Assembly (NCBI RefSeq): GCF_021458635.1
Contig: NZ_JAIRDQ010000010.1
Location: forward strand, 62,001 to 126,000
Origin: Bradyrhizobium monzae
Lineage (GTDB): Bacteria > Pseudomonadota > Alphaproteobacteria > Rhizobiales > Xanthobacteraceae
DNA: 64,000 bases
Direction: 5' to 3'
Of this stretch, positions 21,379 through 29,624 are shown piece by piece. The notes under the pieces are model-generated. The model was not told the DNA's origin. It ran no database searches and saw only the letters and a list, made by a program, of their open reading frames with translations. A program made the translations under genes and the position numbers. Position 1 is the first letter of the stretch. The number at the start of each line of letters is the position of its first letter.

Positions 21379-21633
21379 ATGAACGCGCCCTCCTCGTCTT
21401 CCCGTCAGATCGTCTGGCCGAGCGTCATCACCGTCATCAGCGCCGCCATCCTGATCGGCGCCGAGGTGTTCGGCGCGGCGTTTGCCGGCGGCTGGGCGCT
21501 CGCGATCCTGTTCGGTCTCGGCGACCAGGGCGCGCACATCCTTCAGGCCGTGCTGTTCGCACTCGGCGTGCTTGTCATGACCGCCTTCATCCGCGCAGCT
21601 CAGCGCGTCGAGCCGTTCTTCAAGCGCCGCTGA
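21379..21633 (+). CDS. Small membrane protein, function unknown
   Basis: The 84-residue protein starts at the ATG at 21379, without a strong ribosome site. It has two membrane spans (VWPSVITVISAAILIGAEVF and ILQAVLFALGVLVMTAFI) joined by a Gly-rich turn and ends in a basic tail (RVEPFFKRR). A longer frame upstream gives no recognisable sequence. It resembles small hypothetical proteins of Bradyrhizobium. It is divergent from the M3 peptidase gene. No function can be given. Confidence 0.65.
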   Translation: MNAPSSSSRQIVWPSVITVISAAILIGAEVFGAAFAGGWALAILFGLGDQGAHILQAVLFALGVLVMTAFIRAAQRVEPFFKRR

Positions 21634-21837
21634 CGCTTCGCGCGCGTCCGAGTCACGCGCACGACACAGAAAACTTAACGCGCGTTCATCTTCCGCGTCG
21701 CTCGCGCAACACTGCGCAAGTAGATGTTAGGCAATTCTGTCCTCAGCCTAAAAAAATTCTTGCGAAGCTGAGTCAAAACCCTTATGTGCGCTCTTGCCCA
21801 ATTTCGCACGTGCCTGTGGTCGTGTGTCAGTCGGTAG

Positions 21838-22307
21838 GTATCCGGACAAGAGGCCGGACAGCCGCCAAGGGGTGAGGAAGCCGAGGGGCTCTTCGGAAGT
21901 GCCGAAGTCGGAGACTGAAAAGTCGAACGACTGAAGGCAAACCCGAAGCGTCCAGCATCTCTCTCAAAGAGATGCCTTGTCGAAGGTGACTTCACTTTTT
22001 GCAACCGTGACTGGCAGCCGGAGGCGAACCGGCGCACCCCGCTCTCAACGGGGGACGCGACTTAAAGCAACGACGGATCGGGCTTTTTTGGTCTCTACCG
22101 GCAGTCCAACGCCGGCGCGGGCTACTGAAAAGGCTTGTCCTTCATTGCCAGGTGTGCGGGCGGGAAATTCCCAACCAATCCACGGCAGCACAGTCTGATG
22201 TGAGTCTTTGGCTCGTCGCGCCTCCATCGCGTGATCTGGCCGGAGCGCTCTTATCCGACGACATTTTTTGAACGGATCCCCGTCGCTGGGCCGTTTGGGA
22301 GAGTGCT
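21838..22307 (+). ncRNA. speF-type structured leader upstream of ornithine decarboxylase
   Basis: No gene is seen in the roughly 670 bases before the decarboxylase, but the stretch is dense in hairpins. An 8-base-pair stem pairs 21955-21962 with 21968-21975. GCCGG at 22017-22021 pairs with CCGGC at 22029-22033. CCCCG at 22037-22041 pairs with CGGGG at 22049-22053. CCGGC at 22098-22102 pairs with GCCGG at 22111-22115. T-runs follow at 22084 and 22264. Alphaproteobacteria carry the conserved speF RNA motif in this place; I identify it by context and structure, not by covariance search. The ends are approximate. Confidence 0.65.
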
Positions 22308-23450
22308 ATGACCGAACGTATTCAGGAATTCCTGCGCAACCGCCGCAGCGAGGGCCGGGACACCGAGCCTTGCCTCGTGGTCGACCTCGAGGTCGTGCGC
22401 GACAATTACCAGACCTTTGCCAAGGCGCTGCCCGACAGCCGCGTGTTCTATGCCGTCAAGGCGAACCCGGCGCCGGAAGTTCTGGCGCTGCTGGCGTCCA
22501 TGGGCTCCTGCTTCGACACCGCGACCGTCGCCGAGATCGAAATGGCGCTGGCTGCCGGCGCGACGCCCGACCGCGTCTCCTTCGGCAACACGATCAAGAA
22601 GGAGCGCGACATCGCGCGCGCCTTCGCGCTCGGCATCCGGCTTTTTGCCGTGGACTGCGTTCCCGAGGTCGAGAAGGTCGCCCGTGCCGCTCCCGGCGCG
22701 AAGGTGTTCTGCCGCATCCTCTATGACTGCGCCGGTGCCGAGTGGCCGCTGTCGCGCAAGTTCGGCTGCGACCCGGAAATGGCCGTCGAGGTGCTCGACG
22801 TCGCCAAGCGCCTGGGCCTGGAGCCGTGCGGCATCTCCTTCCATGTCGGCTCGCAGCAGCGCAAGGTGAAGGCGTGGGACCGTGCGCTGGCGATGGCCTC
22901 GCAGGTGTTCCGCGACTGCGCCGAGCGCGGCATCAACCTGACCATGGTCAACATGGGCGGCGGCTTCCCGACCAAGTACCTGAAGGACGTCCCGCCGGTC
23001 GTGACCTACGGCCGCTCGATCTTCCGCGCGCTGCGCAAGCACTTCGGCAACCAGATTCCGGAGACCATCATCGAGCCGGGCCGCGGCATGGTGGGCAGCG
23101 CCGGCATCATCGAATCTGAGGTCGTGCTCATCTCGAAGAAGAGCGACGAGGACGAGGTGCGCTGGGTCTATCTCGACATCGGCAAGTTCGGCGGTCTCGC
23201 CGAGACCATGGACGAGTCGATCCGCTACGCCATCCGCACCCCGCATGACGGTGCGGACATGACCCCGTGCGTGCTCGCGGGCCCGACCTGCGACAGCGCC
23301 GACGTGCTGTACGAGAAGAACCCGTATCCGCTTCCGGTGACGCTCGAGATCGGCGACAAGCTGCTGATCGAAGGCACCGGGGCCTATACGTCGACCTACT
23401 CGGCGGTGGCGTTCAACGGCATCCCGCCGCTGAAGACCTACCACATCTAA
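22308..23450 (+). CDS. odc: Ornithine decarboxylase, fold III PLP enzyme
   Basis: The 380-residue enzyme converts ornithine to putrescine. Lys51 in VFYAVKANP binds PLP, the Gly-rich loop is VNMGGGFPTKY, the phosphate-binding EPGRGMVGSAG lies near residue 263, and the catalytic Cys is in AGPTCDSADVLYEKN near residue 325. It has the alanine-racemase-like fold of eukaryotic-type ODC, not the large fold of E. coli SpeF. Some relatives also use lysine. The ATG follows GGGAGAG. It is preceded by the speF leader and followed by the acetyltransferase, RidA and homospermidine synthase genes, so putrescine probably feeds homospermidine. Confidence 0.93.
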   Translation: MTERIQEFLRNRRSEGRDTEPCLVVDLEVVRDNYQTFAKALPDSRVFYAVKANPAPEVLALLASMGSCFDTATVAEIEMALAAGATPDRVSFGNTIKKERDIARAFALGIRLFAVDCVPEVEKVARAAPGAKVFCRILYDCAGAEWPLSRKFGCDPEMAVEVLDVAKRLGLEPCGISFHVGSQQRKVKAWDRALAMASQVFRDCAERGINLTMVNMGGGFPTKYLKDVPPVVTYGRSIFRALRKHFGNQIPETIIEPGRGMVGSAGIIESEVVLISKKSDEDEVRWVYLDIGKFGGLAETMDESIRYAIRTPHDGADMTPCVLAGPTCDSADVLYEKNPYPLPVTLEIGDKLLIEGTGAYTSTYSAVAFNGIPPLKTYHI

Positions 23451-23484
23451 GCGGCCTCTCCTTTTCCGAGGCCTGACGAACCCG

Positions 23485-23504
23485 GGAGCCGGCTTGCCGG
23501 CTCC
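23485..23504 (+). terminator. Hairpin after ornithine decarboxylase
   Basis: GGAGCCGGC at 23485-23493 pairs perfectly with GCCGGCTCC at 23496-23504. No T-run follows, so it may be a weak or factor-assisted terminator, or an mRNA-stabilising hairpin before the acetyltransferase gene. Confidence 0.5.
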
Positions 23505-23583
23505 TCCCTGACATCTTTGATTCTGACGACGTCTTGGACCGGCGTGCTGCGCGCACGTCGGCTCAAGCGGGGACTGACGCGCC

Positions 23584-24171
23584 ATGACTGCTTTTCGGAA
23601 GCCACAAGTCGCCCTCACTTCGAAAGCCGCTCCGTTCGCGATCCGTGCGGAACGCACTGTCGACGTCGCCGCCCGTGAAGCGCTGCTGGATGCCTGCTTT
23701 GGCGAAGACCGCTATGGCCGCACCTGCCAGCGCCTGCGCGACGGACGTGCACCGGCCGCAGGCCTTGCCCTGTCGGCCGTGCGCGAGGGGACACTCGTGG
23801 GAACCGTGCGGCTGTGGCACGTCAGCGCCGGAGGCAGGCCCGCTCTGGTCCTCGGACCATTGGCGGTGGACCCTGCCTGCCGCGAGCTCGGGATCGGCGC
23901 CGCGCTGATGCAACAAGCGCTGGCCGCCGCCCGGGCGCGCGGGCATGCTGCCGTGATCCTGCTCGGCGATGCGCCCTACTATGCCCGTTTCGGCTTCACG
24001 GGCGAGAAGACCGGCGCATTGGCGTTGCCCGGCCCGTTCGAGCGCGACCGCCTGCTGGCGATCGAGTTCACCGACGGCGCACTGGATGGCGCGGAGGGGA
24101 TGATCGTCCCGACCGGCGCGGCCCTGCCTAAACGGAGGGTAGTTCGCGCCCTCCAGGCGCACGCGGCCTAA
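23584..24171 (+). CDS. GNAT-family N-acetyltransferase (YhbS-like)
   Basis: The 195-residue protein has the GNAT acetyl-CoA core: LGPLAVDPACRELGIGAALM near residues 96-115 contains the R/Q-x-x-G-x-G/A loop (RELGIG). It is followed by AVILLGDAPYYARFGFT, typical of YhbS-like acetyltransferases. It lies between ornithine decarboxylase and RidA on the same strand. The neighbourhood would fit an amine substrate, but YhbS-type enzymes have no settled substrate, so this is inference only. Confidence 0.85.
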   Translation: MTAFRKPQVALTSKAAPFAIRAERTVDVAAREALLDACFGEDRYGRTCQRLRDGRAPAAGLALSAVREGTLVGTVRLWHVSAGGRPALVLGPLAVDPACRELGIGAALMQQALAAARARGHAAVILLGDAPYYARFGFTGEKTGALALPGPFERDRLLAIEFTDGALDGAEGMIVPTGAALPKRRVVRALQAHAA

Positions 24172-24319
24172 GGGATTGCCCTGATGGCGAAGACCGAAGC
24201 CGCATTGAGCGGCAACGCCCGGCCGCGCCTTCGCCGGGCTCTATTCCTTTGGGGTTGCACCAATCCCGGAAACGCCCTTTAACCCCACGAAATTCCCCCT
24301 TTCAGTCGAGGCCGAACCG

Positions 24320-24709
24320 ATGTCCCGTCGCCTGATTTCCACCGGCTCCCCCTTCGAGAAGACCGCCGGATACAGCCGCGCCGTGATCGACGGCGAGTTC
24401 GCCTTCGTCGCGGGAACCACCGGCTATGACTACACCACGATGACCATGCCGGCCGATGTCACGAGCCAGTCACGCAACTGCTTCAAGACCATCGAAGCGG
24501 CCCTGAAGGAGGGCGGTTTCGAGATGGCCGACGTGGTCCGCGTGACCTACTACCTCACCGACATCAAGGATGCGGACGCGCATTTCGCCGTCTGCGGCGA
24601 AGTCCTCGGCAATATCCGGCCAGCGGCAACGCTCGTCGCCGTCTCGGCGCTCTACAAGCCCGAAATGAAGGTCGAAATCGAAATCACCGCCAAGCGCCGC
24701 AGCGCCTGA
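24320..24709 (+). CDS. RidA/YjgF family enamine/imine deaminase
   Basis: The 129-residue protein has the RidA fold: SPFEKTAGYSRAVIDGEFAF at the start, VAGTTGYDYTTMTMPADV, then DVVRVTYYLTD near residue 72 and the C-terminal PEMKVEIEITAK. The usual Arg of the active site is replaced or shifted (the motif is IRPAATLVAVSAL, with Arg95 before PAATL retained). RidA proteins hydrolyse reactive enamines and imines from PLP enzymes. The place next to a PLP decarboxylase and homospermidine synthase fits such a clean-up role, which is inference. Confidence 0.88.
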   Translation: MSRRLISTGSPFEKTAGYSRAVIDGEFAFVAGTTGYDYTTMTMPADVTSQSRNCFKTIEAALKEGGFEMADVVRVTYYLTDIKDADAHFAVCGEVLGNIRPAATLVAVSALYKPEMKVEIEITAKRRSA

Positions 24710-24758
24710 TCCATTCGTCACCCCTCTGTCCGCCAAGCACGTTCCGGAGAAACCATCC

Positions 24759-26201
24759 ATGAGCCCCACCTCGCAGATCTACGCGAAGATCACTGGTCCC
24801 ATCGTCATGGTCGGCTTCGGCTCCATCGGCAAAGGCACGCTGCCGATGATCGAGCGGCATCTCGATTACGACAAGTCGCGCGTCACCGTGATCGATCCCA
24901 AGGACGAGGGCCGCAAGGCGCATTGCGAGAAGCAGAATGTGCGCTTCATTCAGAAGGCCGTGACCCGGGACAATTACCGCGAATTGCTGACCCCGCTGCT
25001 CACCGAAGGCGGCGGCCAGGGCTTTTGCGTCAACCTCTCGGTCGACACCGGCTCGACCGACATCATGGAGCTCTGCAACGAGCTCGGCGCGCTCTATATC
25101 GACACCGTCAACGAGCCCTGGCTCGGCTTCTATTTCGATTCGACGAAGGGACCGGAAGCGCGCTCCAACTACGCCCTGCGCGAAGTGACGCTGGCCGCCA
25201 AGAAGGCGCGCCCCGCGGGCTCGACCACGGCCGTGTCCTGCTGCGGCGCCAATCCCGGCATGGTCTCCTTCTTCGTCAAGCAGGCGCTGCTCAACGTCGC
25301 GGCCGATCTGAAGCTCAATGCCCCCAAGCCGAAGACCAAGGCCGAATGGGCGGATCTGATGCGGCAGGCCGGCATCAAGGGCGTCCACATCGCCGAACGC
25401 GACACCCAGCGCGCCAAGAAGCCGAAGGAGCCTGACGTGTTCGTCAACACCTGGTCGGTGGAAGGTTTCCTCTCGGAAGGCGTGCAGCCGTCCGAGCTCG
25501 GTTGGGGCACCCACGAAAAATGGATGCCCGAAAACGCGCATACCCACGAAGCCGGCTGCGGCGCTGCCATCTATTTGATGCAACCCGGCGCCAACACGCG
25601 CGTGCGCACCTGGTGCCCGACCCGCGGCGCGCAATACGGCTTCCTCGTCACCCACAACGAGTCGATCTCGATCTCCGATTACTTCACGGTGCGCGATGCA
25701 TCCGGCAAGGCGGTCTATCGGCCGACCTGCCACTATGCCTATCATCCGGCCGACGATGCCGTGCTGTCGCTGCATGAGATGTTCGGCCGCGCCGCCAGGA
25801 TGCAGGAGAAGCACCACATCCTCGACGAGAACGAGATCGTCGACGGCATCGACGAGCTCGGCGTGCTGCTGTTCGGCCACGACAACAACGCCTATTGGTA
25901 TGGCTCGCAGCTCTCGATCGAGGAGACCCGCAAGCTCGCGCCCTATCAGAACGCCACCGGCCTGCAGGTGACCTCCGCCGTGCTCGGCGGCATGGTCTGG
26001 GCGCTTGAAAACCCGAAGGAGGGCATCGTCGAAGCCGACGAGATGGATTTCGACCGCCTGCTGGAAATCCAGCTGCCGTATCTCGGCCCGGTGAAGGGTT
26101 TCTACACCGACTGGACGCCGCTGACGGATCGCCCGGGACTGTTCCCGGAAGATATCGACACCAGCGATCCCTGGCAGTTCAAGAATATTCTGGTGCGGTA
26201 G
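24759..26201 (+). CDS. hss: Homospermidine synthase
   Basis: The 480-residue NAD-dependent enzyme makes sym-homospermidine from two putrescine (or putrescine plus spermidine). The N-terminal Rossmann motif is VMVGFGSIGKGTLPMI. Other family segments are VNLSVDTGSTDIMELCNELG, YIDTVNEPW, VSCCGANPGMVSFFVKQALL and the C-terminal WTPLTDRPGLFPEDIDTSDP. The length matches Blastochloris and rhizobial enzymes (about 477). GGAGAAACC precedes the ATG. It ends the polyamine group that begins with ornithine decarboxylase; 49 bases separate it from RidA. Homospermidine is a main polyamine of rhizobia, which fits the inferred host. Confidence 0.93.
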   Translation: MSPTSQIYAKITGPIVMVGFGSIGKGTLPMIERHLDYDKSRVTVIDPKDEGRKAHCEKQNVRFIQKAVTRDNYRELLTPLLTEGGGQGFCVNLSVDTGSTDIMELCNELGALYIDTVNEPWLGFYFDSTKGPEARSNYALREVTLAAKKARPAGSTTAVSCCGANPGMVSFFVKQALLNVAADLKLNAPKPKTKAEWADLMRQAGIKGVHIAERDTQRAKKPKEPDVFVNTWSVEGFLSEGVQPSELGWGTHEKWMPENAHTHEAGCGAAIYLMQPGANTRVRTWCPTRGAQYGFLVTHNESISISDYFTVRDASGKAVYRPTCHYAYHPADDAVLSLHEMFGRAARMQEKHHILDENEIVDGIDELGVLLFGHDNNAYWYGSQLSIEETRKLAPYQNATGLQVTSAVLGGMVWALENPKEGIVEADEMDFDRLLEIQLPYLGPVKGFYTDWTPLTDRPGLFPEDIDTSDPWQFKNILVR

Positions 26202-26202
26202 C

Positions 26203-26307
26203 CCGTCATTCCGGGGCGCGCCACTTGGCGCGCGCCCGGAATCCATCGGGCCTCAGAGACTGCGAATGGATTTCCGGGCTCGCGCTGCGCGCGCCCCGGA
26301 ATGACGG
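26203..26307. repeat. Palindromic intergenic repeat, family B, copy 2
   Basis: The outer arms CCGTCATTCCGGGGCGCG and CGCGCCCCGGAATGACGG and the inner arms GCCCGGAATCCATC and GATTTCCGGGC match copy 1 at 8896-8998. It lies between convergent hss and the small membrane-anchored protein gene. Confidence 0.85.
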
Positions 26308-26313
26308 AAAGAC

Positions 26314-26652
26314 CTACTTCTTCTCAATCGGCGGCGCGATCTTCTCTGCCGGTGCGGGCGGCAATGCCGGTTTGGCCGCGCCTGCCGCGCCCTGCGTCTG
26401 CGGATCGGGGCGCGCGGGCTCCGGGGCCGGCGTGGTCGGTCGGTCACCGCCGGGCTTTGCCTCGGCCGGCGTCTTGTCCTGATCGTTGGACGGAGTGCCC
26501 TGCAGCGGCTGCGTCGCCTGCGCCAGCTCCATCCGGTTCTCGGCGCGGATTTGCGCCAGCGACATCACTGACACCACGACGCCTGCTGCGAACAGCGAGC
26601 AGGCAATTGTCAGGTCGAGCTTCAGTCTGCGCTTGTCATCTTGGCCGGGCAT
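26314..26652 (-). CDS. Small membrane-anchored Pro/Ala-rich protein
   Basis: The 112-residue protein starts at the ATG at 26652, preceded by AAAGGCGG. An upstream TTG at 26682 is possible but weaker. After a charged start (MPGQDDKRRLKLD) it has one membrane span (LTIACSLFAAGVVVSVMSLA). A Pro/Ala/Gln/Lys-rich tail of about 75 residues follows, probably in the periplasm, ending in PPIEKK. No domain is recognisable and the function is unknown. Confidence 0.65.
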   Translation of the reverse strand: MPGQDDKRRLKLDLTIACSLFAAGVVVSVMSLAQIRAENRMELAQATQPLQGTPSNDQDKTPAEAKPGGDRPTTPAPEPARPDPQTQGAAGAAKPALPPAPAEKIAPPIEKK

Positions 26653-26745
26653 GTCGATCACCGCCTTTGTCCACGGAATCAACGAAGCTGGCGCGCGCGG
26701 GTTCCGTGCCCGGAGAGGCGGGAACCGCGCGTTTGCGCGCCGCGC

Positions 26746-27462
26746 CTACTCCGTGGTGCTGACTTCCCAGGTGGCGTGGCGCACGCCCGGGAGGTGCTGG
26801 AGATCGGTCGCGACCACATTCAGCTCGTTCGGATCGACCGCGGACGCTACCAGCTTTGCGACGATCTCCAGAACGTTCTCCCCGATCTCGACGACGTCGA
26901 CATCGGCCACCGGATATTTCGCGGCCTCGAGCCTGTCGATCAGACGGTCGCGCATATCGGGTAGCGCATCGGTCGCGACCGCGAGCTTGAAGTAATAAGT
27001 CGCCTCCGAGGTCTTCTCATTCAACGGGATGCGGTTGATGGCGTTGACCAGCGGACGCAGCATGGTGTTGCCGGCGATGACGAACACGGTGAGCGCCGCT
27101 GCCTGTGCGACCAAGTCGGCCCCGGCGCAGGAGCCGACGGCGGCCGAAGTCCACAGCGTCGCCGCGGTATTGAGCCCGCGCACGTCCATGCCCTGTTTCA
27201 TGATGACGCCCGCGCCAAGGAAGCCGATGCCGGACACGACGTAGGAGATCACCCGGACCGCGCCGTCGGCGCCGGTCAGATGCATGGCAAGATCGACGAA
27301 GGCGGCGGCACCGACCGCAACCAGTACATTGGTGCGCAGGCCCGCGGTGCGCTGGCGATATTGCCGCTCGGCGCCGATCAGCGTGCCCAGCACGAAGGCC
27401 GTGAACAGGCTGACCAGCGTGTCGGCGAAATCAGCGATCTGGAAGGTCGTCAGGAACCGCAT
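26746..27462 (-). CDS. MgtC/SapB family membrane protein
   Basis: The 238-residue protein has four N-terminal spans with the MgtC signature LGTLIGAERQYRQRTAGLRT near residue 25, GIGFLGAGVIMKQG near residue 77 and LNTAATLWTSAAVG near residue 95. The C-terminal cytosolic domain of about 90 residues is present. MgtC proteins affect magnesium homeostasis, growth at low Mg and F1Fo-ATPase activity in pathogens. It starts 30 bases after the beta-propeller gene on the same strand, so it may be the last gene of the zinc operon, which would be unusual. Confidence 0.88.
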   Translation of the reverse strand: MRFLTTFQIADFADTLVSLFTAFVLGTLIGAERQYRQRTAGLRTNVLVAVGAAAFVDLAMHLTGADGAVRVISYVVSGIGFLGAGVIMKQGMDVRGLNTAATLWTSAAVGSCAGADLVAQAAALTVFVIAGNTMLRPLVNAINRIPLNEKTSEATYYFKLAVATDALPDMRDRLIDRLEAAKYPVADVDVVEIGENVLEIVAKLVASAVDPNELNVVATDLQHLPGVRHATWEVSTTE

Positions 27463-27492
27463 GGTCCCCTATACGGCCGGAACGATGACAGA

Positions 27493-28512
27493 TCAAAGCT
27501 CCAGCAGGCCGCCATCCCCATTTTCGTCGGCGAAGGCCAGCAGCGTGCCCTTGGCGTTCCAGGCGAGCCCCGCCACCGGCGGCGTGCCGTTGCGGCGAAC
27601 CAGGATCTCGGCACCATCTTCCAGACGCACCATCAGCACGGTGCCGTCGCTATAGCCGGCGGCCAGGATGTCGTTCTTGGGGTGGCAGGCGACGACCGAC
27701 ACGCGCGCCTGCAATGGCGCCAGCATCGCGGGCTCCTTGCCCATCGGGCCGTCCTTGCTGGCGAACGGCCATATGATGACGGTGTCGGCACCCGAGGTCG
27801 CCAACCCCTTGCCACCCGCGCTCCAGGACATCGAGCGGACGCGACCGGGATAACCGGTCATGCGCATGTGCCTGTTATCGGCGAGCCGCCAGCCGTGCAG
27901 CGCCGACTCATGCATGGTGGTGACCAAAAATTTGTTGTCCGGGCTGAAGGTGACGCCGAGATGCGAACCCGCCCAGGGCAGGAATTCGGCTGACCCTTCC
28001 AGGTTGGGAAACCACAGCGTCGCGCCGTTGTAATGCGCGATCGCGAGCCGCAGGCCCTTCGGCGCGAACGCAAGGCCGCCGACGGTCGAGGGTACCTCGA
28101 GCGACTTTTCCTCGGCCTTGCCGCTCTTGACGGTCGCGGTCTTGCCGGCCGACCACGCGTAGGCACCATCCGGATGCAGCGCCACCGCGTCGATCCAGCG
28201 CCGCTTCGGATCGGTGGCGAGCAGCGTCACCTCGCCCTTGGCGTCGAGCGCGACGACCTTGCCGTCGTCGCCGCCCATCACGAGGCGCTTGCCGTCGGAA
28301 GCGGTCGAGAGAATGCCGCCGCTGTGGACAGCAATTTTGCTGACCTCACCATTCGCCGTAGCGAAAGCGACGTTCTCCTCGCCGCCGACGAAGGCGGCGC
28401 GGGGACCAAGGAAATGTAGCGAGGTCACGCCCATGCCGAGCGTAACCGGCTTGACGCGGTCGGTGACGGAGACGATCGAGGCGGAATCGGGAGCCGGCGT
28501 AAACTCTTTCAT
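27493..28512 (-). CDS. WD40-like beta-propeller protein coupled to CobW
   Basis: The 339-residue protein has at least six beta-propeller blades, recognisable by strands such as IDAVALHPDGAYAWSAG, VGGLAFAPKGLRLAIAHYN, LGVTFSPDNKFLVTTMHES, VRSMSWSAGGKGLATSGADT and VSVVACHPKNDILAAGYSD. There is no signal peptide, so it is cytosolic. Its ATG shares one base with the cobW stop (TGATG), which implies translational coupling and fixed stoichiometry. The function is unknown. Periplasmic AztD of some zinc operons is also a propeller chaperone, but this protein has no export signal and no strongly His-rich loops. A scaffold or zinc-transfer partner of CobW is inferred. Confidence 0.8.
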   Translation of the reverse strand: MKEFTPAPDSASIVSVTDRVKPVTLGMGVTSLHFLGPRAAFVGGEENVAFATANGEVSKIAVHSGGILSTASDGKRLVMGGDDGKVVALDAKGEVTLLATDPKRRWIDAVALHPDGAYAWSAGKTATVKSGKAEEKSLEVPSTVGGLAFAPKGLRLAIAHYNGATLWFPNLEGSAEFLPWAGSHLGVTFSPDNKFLVTTMHESALHGWRLADNRHMRMTGYPGRVRSMSWSAGGKGLATSGADTVIIWPFASKDGPMGKEPAMLAPLQARVSVVACHPKNDILAAGYSDGTVLMVRLEDGAEILVRRNGTPPVAGLAWNAKGTLLAFADENGDGGLLEL

Positions 28513-29555
28513 CACGGGACGATGCAGCTCTCGAAGCCCGCGCGAATGAGCTCTTCAGGCAATTCGCGGCCGATGAAGACGAGGCGGCTCTCGCGCGGCT
28601 CGCCCTCCTTCCATTTCCGCTGATGGTTGCCCTCCAGCATCATGTGGACGCCCTGGAACACGTAGCGGTCGTCATCGTCATGGAAGGCGAGGATGCCTTT
28701 GGAGCGCAGGATCTTGCCGCCCTCGACCTGCACCAGGTTCTGGAGCCAGGGCATGAACATGTTCGGATCGAGCGGCTTGTCGGTCTTGAGCGAGAGCGAC
28801 TGCATGTCCTCGTCGTGATAGTGCTTCAGGCCGTGGCCGTGATCATGGTGGTGATGATGGTCGTGGCCGTGATGATCGTGGTCGTGGTCATGATCGTCGA
28901 CCTCGAGGAAATCCGGCTCGATGTCGAGGATGCGGTCGAGGTCGAACGCGCCGCGGTCGAGCACGTCGGCCAGCGCCACCGAGCAGCGCTCGGTGCGGTG
29001 CAGCTTGGCATAGGGGTTGATGCCGCGGATGCGGGCCTCGACCTCGGCAAGCTCCGGCTTGGTAACGAGATCGGTCTTGTTCAGCACGATGACGTCCGCA
29101 AAGGCGATCTGGTTCTTGGCCTCGGGTGCGTCCTTGAGACGGTCGGACAGCCATTTGGCGTCGGCGACCGTGACCACCGCGTCGAGGCGCGCGTTCTTCT
29201 GCACATCCTCATCGACGAAGAAGGTCTGGGCGACCGGCGCCGGATCGGCAAGGCCGGTGGTCTCGACGATGATGGCGTCGAACTTGCCCTTGCGCTTCAT
29301 TAAGCCGTCCATGATGCGGACGAGGTCGCCGCGCACGGTGCAGCAGATGCAGCCGTTGTTCATCTCGAACACTTCCTCATCGGCGCCGATGATGAGGTCG
29401 TTGTCGATGCCGATCTCGCCGAATTCGTTGACGATGACGGCGTATTTCTTGCCGTGGTTTTCCGACAGGATGCGGTTCAACAACGTGGTCTTGCCGGCAC
29501 CGAGATAGCCGGTCAGGACGGTCACGGGAATTTTGGAGGCGGTCGCTTCAGACAT
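28512..29555 (-). CDS. CobW/COG0523 family GTPase, putative zinc metallochaperone
   Basis: The 347-residue protein has a P-loop (GYLGAGKTT, residues 16-24), the metal-binding motif CICC at residues 69-72, the guanine motif NKTD in VIVLNKTDLV near residue 150, and a His-rich segment at about residues 217-243 before the C-terminal CobW_C domain. COG0523 proteins under Zur control hand zinc to client enzymes during shortage. It follows znuA after 69 bases on the same strand and is coupled to the beta-propeller gene. The zinc role is inferred from znuABC and the Zur-like box. Confidence 0.92.
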   Translation of the reverse strand: MSEATASKIPVTVLTGYLGAGKTTLLNRILSENHGKKYAVIVNEFGEIGIDNDLIIGADEEVFEMNNGCICCTVRGDLVRIMDGLMKRKGKFDAIIVETTGLADPAPVAQTFFVDEDVQKNARLDAVVTVADAKWLSDRLKDAPEAKNQIAFADVIVLNKTDLVTKPELAEVEARIRGINPYAKLHRTERCSVALADVLDRGAFDLDRILDIEPDFLEVDDHDHDHDHHGHDHHHHHDHGHGLKHYHDEDMQSLSLKTDKPLDPNMFMPWLQNLVQVEGGKILRSKGILAFHDDDDRYVFQGVHMMLEGNHQRKWKEGEPRESRLVFIGRELPEELIRAGFESCIVP

Positions 29556-29624
29556 AACAACTCCGACTTCGGGCTTTCCGCGCGACGCAAGGCGGGGGTC
29601 GCCCCGACGGGGTGGCCCCCTGCC
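29556..29624 (-). other. Intercistronic gap with GC-rich hairpin between znuA and cobW
   Basis: The gap holds GGGGGTCGCCCC and GGGGTGGCCCCC arms flanking three bases (about 29593-29619), with no T-run. It could stabilise the upstream mRNA or cause partial termination, lowering cobW relative to znu. The cobW ribosome site GGAGTTGTT lies beyond it. Confidence 0.5.

Noticed and set aside
21634..22307. tRNA or known tmRNA in the long non-coding stretch
   Set aside because: No cloverleaf, no CCA end and no tag-peptide frame; the hairpins fit a mRNA leader better.
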